Shown one piece after another: positions 6,226 to 11,041 of a stretch of 11,041 bases of DNA. The position numbers and the translations under genes are program-made. The notes under the pieces were generated by a model. It did not search any database, was not told the DNA's origin, and worked only from the letters and a program-made list of their open reading frames with translations. The stretch's first letter is position 1. Every line of letters begins with the position of its first letter. This DNA is from Nanobdellota archaeon (GTDB lineage Archaea; Nanobdellota; Nanobdellia; Woesearchaeales; GW2011-AR9): the NCBI GenBank assembly GCA_030695685.1, contig JAUYPT010000080.1, positions 1 to 11,041 of the forward strand, written 5' to 3'.

Positions 6226-8298
6226 ATGTGTGGTATAATTGGTATCTTTAATGCTACAAGTGCGCAAGTGCAGGTTGCTACAGCTTTGGCCCTTTTGGAA
6301 AACAGGGGTAAGGATGGCTCTCATTCCATTATAATTAACGATTCTTCTGCTGTCGGCCATACGCTTCATGCTGTTGTTGACAACGTCCCGCAGCCGCTGA
6401 AAAGAAAAGGAATTCTGACAGCGAATTGTGAAATTTATAACTGGAAGGAATTATCTGCGAAATATAATTTTACGTCTCGTAATGATGCTGAATTCTTGGT
6501 ACAGTTTCTGGATGCTTTTGGAATCGAAAAAATAGAAGAATTAGATGGTGTCTTTGCTTTTGGGTATAGTAAAGATGATCATGTTACAATAGTGCGTGAC
6601 ATCATTGGTGAGAAGCCGCTGTGGTTTTCTCATACTGCTGATGGTTTTGCCTTCGCCTCCGAAAAAAAGGTTCTCCAAAAATTAGGATACACTATTATTC
6701 AAGAACTTAACCCGCGGCAGATTTTATGTTATGATCTTACCACCAAAACAATCTCTTTCACACAGCGCAATTTTTTTAGCTATCTTCCGGAACACCAGCA
6801 AACAAAAGAAGAAATGACAGAAAAAACAAAACTATTGTTACAGCAGGCAATTGCCAAACGAATACCTTCTCAAAAATTTGGTCTGTTATTCTCTGGCGGC
6901 ATTGACTCTACTTTTGTAGCTCATTATTTGAAAAAACAAGGATATGATTTTACCTGCTATACAGCAGTACTGGATACGGAAGGTAAAGAAGAGGCGCCTG
7001 ACTTTATCGCAGCGCAAAAAGTAGCCCAGGAATTAAATTTAAACCTAAAAGTAAAGAAAATAAAGCAGACAGAAATTCCACCATTATTACACCAAATTGT
7101 CCCTCTCATTGAAGATTCTAATGTTGTTAAAGTAGGTGTCGCTTTGCCTTTCTTTAGCGCCTGCGAACTGGCAAAAGAAGATGGCTGTAAAGTTATTTTT
7201 TCAGGATTAGGAAGCGAGGAAATTTTTGCAGGATATCAGCGGCATCAGCATGCTGCCAATATTAATCAGGAATGTCTTTTTGGCCTGTTAAAAATGTATG
7301 AACGGGATTTATACCGGGATGATGTCATTACAATGGCTCATCAACTGGAACTTCGCCTTCCTTTTTTAGATCGTACTTTGGTAGACTATGCTTTACAAAT
7401 TCCTTCCGAATTTAAAATCAGGGATGAAATAACAAAATTACTGCTTCGGGAAATTGCTGTTGCGGAAGGAATTCCACACGAACATGCCTTTCGCAAGAAG
7501 ATGGCTGCCCAATATGGTTCGCGATGCGATTATGCTCTCGGAAAATTGGCAAAAAAATTGGGATTTCCTTCCAAATCAGCGTATCTGAAAACGTTTTATC
7601 CTCAGTCTAATCTTAAACTTGCCGTTCTGTTTTCTGCCGGGAAAGATTCACTTCATGCTGCACAGATCATGCAGCAGCAAAATTATGAATTAGCGTGTTT
7701 AGTGCATCTGCAGTCTGCCAATAAGGATTCATACATGTTCCAGACTGCGGGGACGGAATTAGTAGAGCTGCAGGCAGCAGCAATGCGTTTGCCGATTATC
7801 ATTCAGAAAACCAGCGGAGAGAAAGAAAAAGAACTAGAGGATTTGGAATTAGCATTACTCCTTGCCAAGGAAAAATATCAGATTGACGGCATCGTCAGCG
7901 GCGCTCTGTTTTCAACCTATCAAAGGGACAGGATTGAAAAAATAGGTGATAAACTAGGGTTAAAACTCTTTGCTCCGTTGTGGCATAAGCCGCAGGAGCA
8001 GCAGATGAAGGAATTACTAGAAAAAGGGTTTCAGTTTGTGTTTACTGCAGTTGCTGCAGAAGGATTAGACCCTTCCTGGCTGAACAAACTGATTACGGCA
8101 GAAGAATTGGAAAAATTACGAACCTTAAGCCAAACAGTACAGTTTAATATCGCCGGGGAAGGCGGTGAAACAGAATCAGTAGTCTTAGATTGCCCGCTTT
8201 TTTTCCAGAAAATTGTTCTTCAGGATGTTGACATCAAGGAAGAGAATAAAAACACTGCCAGATTGATTATCCATAAAGCAGTACTAGTGGAGAAATAA
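6226..8298 (+). CDS. Fusion: glutamine-hydrolysing asparagine synthetase (AsnB-like) + diphthine-ammonia ligase (Dph6)
   Basis: 690 residues with three catalytic modules. Residues 1-190 are a class II glutamine amidotransferase: the MCGI start gives Cys2 as the Ntn nucleophile, with R27, N67-x-E69 (NCEIYN, C replacing the usual G) and D87 as glutamine-site residues. Residues about 195-460 are the AsnB synthetase domain, with PP-loop SGGIDS (223-228), GLGSEEIFAGYQR (327-339) and LELRLPFLDRTLVDYAL (374-390). Residues about 463-690 are a second ATP-pyrophosphatase of the DUF71/Dph6 family: SAGKDS (470-475), GALFSTYQRDRIE (559-571) and GEGGETES (644-651). Dph6 amidates diphthine on elongation factor 2, the last step of diphthamide synthesis, normally using ammonium. 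The fusion suggests glutamine-derived ammonia feeds that step, or that the protein has both activities. The ORF is unbroken, and Cys2 fixes the start. It is the first gene of an operon with ribL. Confidence 0.88.
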   Translation: MCGIIGIFNATSAQVQVATALALLENRGKDGSHSIIINDSSAVGHTLHAVVDNVPQPLKRKGILTANCEIYNWKELSAKYNFTSRNDAEFLVQFLDAFGIEKIEELDGVFAFGYSKDDHVTIVRDIIGEKPLWFSHTADGFAFASEKKVLQKLGYTIIQELNPRQILCYDLTTKTISFTQRNFFSYLPEHQQTKEEMTEKTKLLLQQAIAKRIPSQKFGLLFSGGIDSTFVAHYLKKQGYDFTCYTAVLDTEGKEEAPDFIAAQKVAQELNLNLKVKKIKQTEIPPLLHQIVPLIEDSNVVKVGVALPFFSACELAKEDGCKVIFSGLGSEEIFAGYQRHQHAANINQECLFGLLKMYERDLYRDDVITMAHQLELRLPFLDRTLVDYALQIPSEFKIRDEITKLLLREIAVAEGIPHEHAFRKKMAAQYGSRCDYALGKLAKKLGFPSKSAYLKTFYPQSNLKLAVLFSAGKDSLHAAQIMQQQNYELACLVHLQSANKDSYMFQTAGTELVELQAAAMRLPIIIQKTSGEKEKELEDLELALLLAKEKYQIDGIVSGALFSTYQRDRIEKIGDKLGLKLFAPLWHKPQEQQMKELLEKGFQFVFTAVAAEGLDPSWLNKLITAEELEKLRTLSQTVQFNIAGEGGETESVVLDCPLFFQKIVLQDVDIKEENKNTARLIIHKAVLVEK

Positions 8299-8301
8299 GC
8301 C

Positions 8302-8721
8302 ATGAAAACAGTGATGTGTTTCGGAACATTTGATCTTTTGCATTTAGGTCATATTGATTATTTTCAGCAGGCAAAAAAATATGGTGATTATTTAATTGTC
8401 GTTATTGCGAGGGATAAGACCAAAGAAAAACAGCGCAAAGCAAGTGTCTTTTCTGAACAAGAGCGCCTGACACTGATTCAAAACTTAAAAATAGTGGATA
8501 AAGTAGTGCTTGGAAATGTTGATGACCATTATGCTGTTATTGAAGAATACCTACCTAATATTCTTTGTTTGGGATATGATCATCCGGTTGATGAGGGCGT
8601 ATTATTGCAGCAGTTGAACCAGAGAGGATTACATCTTGACATTAAAAGAATGAAGCCCTATAAATCTGAAAACCATAAAAGCTCGAAAATGAAAGAAATT
8701 ATTCTAAACTCATCATCTTGA
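8302..8721 (+). CDS. ribL: Archaeal FAD synthase-like nucleotidyltransferase (RibL)
   Basis: A 139-residue cytidylyltransferase-fold protein. FGTFDLLHLGH (7-17) contains the HxGH nucleotide-binding motif. VIARDKT (34-40), FSEQERLTLIQNLKIVD (50-66), VVLGN and CLGYDH (89-94) match archaeal RibL more closely than bacterial glycerol-3-phosphate cytidylyltransferases. RibL makes FAD from FMN and a nucleoside triphosphate in the cytoplasm. The signature residue set is short enough that another small-molecule nucleotidyltransferase remains possible. The ATG lies 3 bases after the stop of the AsnB-Dph6 gene, with GGAGA at 8289-8293 as ribosome binding site, so the two genes are cotranscribed. No pathway link between the two is apparent. 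Confidence 0.8.
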   Translation: MKTVMCFGTFDLLHLGHIDYFQQAKKYGDYLIVVIARDKTKEKQRKASVFSEQERLTLIQNLKIVDKVVLGNVDDHYAVIEEYLPNILCLGYDHPVDEGVLLQQLNQRGLHLDIKRMKPYKSENHKSSKMKEIILNSSS

Positions 8722-8731
8722 CATCGTAACA

Positions 8732-8739
8732 TTTAAATA
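8732..8739 (+). promoter_or_regulatory. Archaeal TATA box of the envelope redox operon
   Basis: TTTAAATA centred about 24 bases before the ATG at 8759; no ribosome binding site follows. It starts 10 bases after the ribL stop and separates the two operons. Confidence 0.7.
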
Positions 8740-8758
8740 AAATTACAATTCTTGTAGA

Positions 8759-9265
8759 ATGATGGCTATTACAAAATTTATCACTTCATCTGCGCTTTTA
8801 ATAGCTTTGTTTCTGGCGTTAGTCTCTCTTGGCTGTTCTCCGCCGCCAATGAAAGTTATAGAAGCTCCTGTACCAGAGCCATTGCCTCTAGTGGAAGAAA
8901 ACACTGCACCAGAAATGGTTGTTGAGGAGGCAGGCGTGATGGTAGAATCACAGACACATACTGTTGAAATAAAAAATGATGGCTTCCAGCCACAATCAGT
9001 AACTATTACTGTAGGAGATACCGTATCCTTTGTCAATAAAAATACAGTTTCCCACTGGCCGGCGTCAGCTGTACATCCTACTCATACAGCGTATCCTGGT
9101 TCTGACATTACAAAATGTTCAACTTCAGAAAAAGAGATGATTTTTGATGCCTGCGCTCCTCTAAAAGCGGAAGATAGCTGGAGTTTTATATTTACGGAAA
9201 AAGGTTCCTGGAAATACCATGATCATTTAAACCCGCGGTTTACAGGAACGATTATTGTGGAATAA
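8759..9265 (+). CDS. Cupredoxin-domain lipoprotein
   Basis: 168 residues. The N-terminal hydrophobic segment ends in a lipobox (LVSLGC, C26), so the protein should be lipid-anchored outside the cell membrane. A Pro/Glu-rich linker (28-63) leads to a cupredoxin-like beta domain (about 66-168): VTITVGDTVSFVNKNTVSHWP, then AVHPTHTAYPG and FTEKGSWKYHDHLNPRFTGT. The usual blue-copper Cys is not present in the C-terminal ligand loop; the site instead offers H99, H106, H109, H154 and H156, as in cupredoxin-like proteins with a YHNHL motif. Copper binding is likely, but electron transfer like plastocyanin is not assured. C120 and C132 bracket an inserted loop and could form a disulfide. Two ATGs are adjacent (8759, 8762); either may serve. 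First gene of the redox operon. Confidence 0.82.
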   Translation: MMAITKFITSSALLIALFLALVSLGCSPPPMKVIEAPVPEPLPLVEENTAPEMVVEEAGVMVESQTHTVEIKNDGFQPQSVTITVGDTVSFVNKNTVSHWPASAVHPTHTAYPGSDITKCSTSEKEMIFDACAPLKAEDSWSFIFTEKGSWKYHDHLNPRFTGTIIVE

Positions 9266-9267
9266 AC

Positions 9268-9627
9268 ATGAAACATAATACTCCTTCATTAGTTTCTTTT
9301 TTTCTCCGTGTTGGACTAGCTGTCGTTTTTTTATATGCGGCTATTTCATCGCTTCTTAATCCGCTGTCGTGGGTTGGTTTTTTTCCATCCTGGCTGCGAG
9401 CTATTATCCCTGATACCATCCTGCTCTATCTTTTTTCCGGGTATGAAATTATTCTTTCCCTATGGTTATTCTCTTCCTGGAGAATAGTGTATGCTGCCCT
9501 TCTTTCGATTGCAACTCTTGTGGGTATTATTATTACGAACCTTGGCGCTTTGGACATTATTTTTAGAGATGTGGCAATCTTGTTTATGGCCGTATCATTA
9601 GCAGTCCTTCATTGGGAAAAGAAGTAA
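9268..9627 (+). CDS. DoxX-like four-helix membrane protein
   Basis: 119 residues with four membrane segments at about 9-30, 45-66, 70-92 and 95-114. The first helix (FFLRVGLAVVFLYAAISSLL), the loop with NPLSWVGFFP and the last helix beginning FRDVAILF are typical of the DoxX/DoxD group, which includes a subunit of thiosulfate:quinone oxidoreductase and other membrane proteins linked to thiol and quinone redox. It begins 2 bases after the cupredoxin stop and is followed within 11 bases by the VKOR gene, so a role in passing electrons between thiols and the quinone pool is suggested by context. The exact reaction is unknown. Confidence 0.72.
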   Translation: MKHNTPSLVSFFLRVGLAVVFLYAAISSLLNPLSWVGFFPSWLRAIIPDTILLYLFSGYEIILSLWLFSSWRIVYAALLSIATLVGIIITNLGALDIIFRDVAILFMAVSLAVLHWEKK

Positions 9628-9638
9628 CGAGATCCACA

Positions 9639-10055
9639 ATGCCGGAGATACATTTTATTGTTTCATTGTTGGTTTTGGCTGTCATTGGTATTCTTATTTC
9701 TGGTTATCTGATGATGAAACATCGGCAGGCGAAACCACTAGTTTGTCCTTTGGATCACGATTGCAGCACAGTTACGGAAAGCAAATGGTCTCACCTTTTG
9801 TATCTGCGTAATGAAACGCTGGGATTACTATTCTACCTTTCCTTAATCATGGGAACTTTTGTTTCTTTAATGTATTCTCCTCTTGCTGCAACAATATATT
9901 TTCTTTTTTTCCTTGTTTGTGCACTTGTGATCATGGTTTCTTCCTTTTTAGTGTATGTCCAGGCTAAAATTATCAAAGATTATTGTTTTTATTGTTTAAT
10001 CTCTACTGTGATCAATTTACTCTTATTTTTGAATAGTGTAGTGCTGGCATTTTGA
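9639..10055 (+). CDS. VKOR-family membrane thiol oxidase (disulfide bond formation)
   Basis: 138 residues with four membrane helices. The active-site pair CFYC (C116, C119) lies at the start of the last helix, and a shuttle pair C36/C42 lies in the loop CPLDHDC after helix 1, followed by SKW and NETLGLLFY, which correspond to the conserved Ser and the GIPNxxxGLxFY segment of the family. VKOR homologues take electrons from a periplasmic or exterior thioredoxin-like protein and pass them to quinone, replacing DsbB. The frame also offers a TTG at 9612 inside the DoxX gene, but ATG at 9639 is preferred because the protein then begins just before the first helix. The likely thioredoxin partner is the next gene. 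Confidence 0.87.
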   Translation: MPEIHFIVSLLVLAVIGILISGYLMMKHRQAKPLVCPLDHDCSTVTESKWSHLLYLRNETLGLLFYLSLIMGTFVSLMYSPLAATIYFLFFLVCALVIMVSSFLVYVQAKIIKDYCFYCLISTVINLLLFLNSVVLAF

Positions 10056-10079
10056 CGGCAACATTTTTAATCCACAATC

Positions 10080-10087
10080 TTTAAATA
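10080..10087 (+). promoter_or_regulatory. Archaeal TATA box of the thioredoxin lipoprotein gene
   Basis: TTTAAATA centred about 27 bases before the ATG at 10111, with no ribosome binding site between. The thioredoxin gene can therefore be transcribed independently of the VKOR gene. A T5 tract at 10064-10068 just upstream could end the VKOR transcript. Confidence 0.65.
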
Positions 10088-10110
10088 TCCACTCTTCACT
10101 TCAGAGATCG

Positions 10111-10476
10111 ATGAGAATAGTATCTCGTATTTTAGTGGTAGTTTTAGTAACCGTTCTTCTTGTACTTACAGGCTGTTCCAAAAATTCTGCACAAGATGAT
10201 GCTTTTGCCACCTGTCTCACGGAAAAAGGAGTTACCATGTATGGCGCCTACTGGTGTCCTCATTGCCAAGAACAGAAGAAAATGTTTGGCGGCAGTTGGG
10301 ATAAGGTTGAGTATATCGAATGTTCTTTGCCTAATAGAGCCGGAGAAACTGCTATCTGTAATCAAGCAGGCATCACATCATATCCTACCTGGCAGTTTGC
10401 CGATGGCACGCGCAAGAGTGGTACTCTTTCATTAGAAGACTTAAGTTTCTTTAGCGGCTGTGCCTTAAAAGAATAA
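10111..10476 (+). CDS. Lipid-anchored thioredoxin-fold protein, VKOR partner
   Basis: 121 residues. An N-terminal hydrophobic segment ends in a lipobox (LVLTGC, C22), so the domain is tethered outside the membrane. The remaining 100 residues are a compact thioredoxin fold: YGAYWCPHC (44-52) with CPHC at 49-52, and TSYPTW (89-94) with cis-Pro P92. C35, C71, C83 and C117 are extra cysteines typical of the thioredoxin domain fused to VKOR in cyanobacteria and plants, to which FATCL, YGAYWCPHC and YIEC are strongly reminiscent. It should be oxidised by the VKOR encoded just upstream and introduce disulfides into exported proteins. Here the two are separate genes 55 bases apart, each with its own signal. 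It converges with the antiporter gene with 6 bases between stops. Confidence 0.87.
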   Translation: MRIVSRILVVVLVTVLLVLTGCSKNSAQDDAFATCLTEKGVTMYGAYWCPHCQEQKKMFGGSWDKVEYIECSLPNRAGETAICNQAGITSYPTWQFADGTRKSGTLSLEDLSFFSGCALKE

Positions 10477-10482
10477 TTGTAG

Positions 10483-11041
10483 TTATGAACGCTTGTTTCG
10501 CTTCATGATGAACTTAAAAACAATCGGTGAAACAATGTTAATAAATAACGACATCATGACAATAGAGGTAAATATCTGTGGTGTTATCACTCCTGCTTTT
10601 AAAGCGATGGTGGATATAACCAGCTCAACATCTCCCTTTTGATTTAGCCCCCATCCTAATGTTAATCCTTCTCTTAATGTTCCTCCAGTTAATAGCGTTG
10701 CCAATGTTGTGCTTCCGACAATACCGCCCATGGCAATAAGGATAAAAACGAGAATTAAGCCAATATTTCCACCAATGAGATCAATATTCGTATTTAATCC
10801 GACCCAGACAAAAAATAAAGGAATCAGGAATCCAAAAGCAATGATGTGGGTTGAACGGGCAATATCATGTTCTTCCCAATCTGGAATATCATCATCTTTG
10901 AAGATCGTTTGCCGTACAATTATACCGGCGATCATCGATCCGATCAGCAATCCTAATCCTAAGACATGGGATAATGTTGCTATTAAAAGAACGATGATCA
11001 TCGAAGACGTGAACCGTGCTGTACTTGATTTTTCCCGGTCA
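10483..11041 (-). CDS. CPA2/Kef-type cation/proton antiporter (C-terminal part, 5' end outside window)
   Basis: The frame is open to the right edge; 185 residues are seen, roughly the C-terminal half of a typical antiporter membrane domain of about 390 residues. Multiple hydrophobic helices are present. Family-like segments are LGLGLLIGSMIAGIIVRQ, IIAFGFLIPLFFVWVGLN, GWGLNQKGDVELVISTIALK and a last helix FINIVSPIVFKF. The protein would exchange Na+ or K+ for H+ across the cytoplasmic membrane. It ends shortly after the last helix (MKRNKRS), so there is no C-terminal TrkA-N regulatory domain. An ATG at 11001 exists but sits mid-domain, with protein-like sequence upstream, so it is not the real start. 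Confidence 0.83.
   Translation of the reverse strand, partial: DREKSSTARFTSSMIIVLLIATLSHVLGLGLLIGSMIAGIIVRQTIFKDDDIPDWEEHDIARSTHIIAFGFLIPLFFVWVGLNTNIDLIGGNIGLILVFILIAMGGIVGSTTLATLLTGGTLREGLTLGWGLNQKGDVELVISTIALKAGVITPQIFTSIVMMSLFINIVSPIVFKFIMKRNKRS

Noticed and set aside
6226..8298. AsnB-Dph6 fusion as a sequencing or assembly artefact
   Set aside because: The reading frame is continuous through the junction (residues about 440-465), the joint is linker-like, and all motifs on both sides are intact and in one frame.
9612..9638. TTG start giving a VKOR protein 9 residues longer
   Set aside because: It begins inside the DoxX gene with a rare start codon; the ATG at 9639 gives a clean N-terminus just before the first membrane helix.
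1..11041. Reverse transcriptase, DGR template repeat, transposase, CRISPR array or tRNA genes
   Set aside because: Both strands were read for these. No RT motif, no second copy of the 5399-5480 region, no regularly spaced repeats and no tRNA-like cloverleaf were found by eye.
11001..11041. ATG at 11001 as the true start of the antiporter
   Set aside because: The frame stays open to the edge and the visible part covers only the later helices of a CPA2 antiporter, so the real start lies outside the window.

Overview
The window looks like AT-rich archaeal DNA, most probably from a DPANN-type archaeon such as the Woesearchaeota/Pacearchaeota group. Three things support an archaeon. Transcription units begin with A/T-only boxes (TTTAAATA or TTTATAAAATA) about 24-27 bases before an ATG that has no ribosome binding site, which is the leaderless archaeal arrangement. 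Genes inside operons instead carry GGAG/GAGG-type sites. The gene content includes an archaeal RibL-type FAD synthase and a diphthamide synthase (Dph6) domain, found only in archaea and eukaryotes. The phylum assignment is inference.

Layout. (1) 1-2880 (+) is a tightly overlapping surface-glycan operon: the end of a membrane protein, a cupin, a perosamine-synthase-like PLP aminotransferase, a DPM1-like GT2 glycosyltransferase and a GtrA-like membrane protein. (2) 2881-6170 is an accessory block of singly promoted genes: two paralogous proteins of unknown function (2912-3766 and 4610-5494) flanking a SAM methyltransferase, then an unrecognised protein on the minus strand. The second paralogue ends in a strikingly GC-rich stretch of NNC codons followed by a perfect stem-loop, which resembles the variable region of a diversity-generating retroelement (DGR) target. 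(3) 6195-8721 (+) is a two-gene operon: a 690-residue fusion of a glutamine-dependent asparagine synthetase with a Dph6 domain, then ribL. (4) 8732-10476 (+) is an envelope redox module: a cupredoxin lipoprotein, a DoxX-like membrane protein, a VKOR-type disulfide-generating enzyme and a lipid-anchored CPHC thioredoxin. (5) 10483-11041 (-) is the C-terminal half of a CPA2/Kef-type cation/proton antiporter running off the window.

Working together: the first operon probably makes an amino-deoxysugar and helps load it onto a polyprenyl carrier for cell-surface glycosylation. The VKOR and thioredoxin form an extracytoplasmic disulfide relay whose possible clients include the cysteine-containing cupredoxin next door. 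The fusion protein suggests glutamine-derived ammonia is channelled to amidate diphthine on elongation factor 2. The most interesting signals are the putative DGR-type variable C-terminus at 5405-5502 and the AsnB-Dph6 fusion. No reverse transcriptase, template repeat, transposase, CRISPR array or RNA gene was seen, and no stretch over 300 bases lacks a gene.
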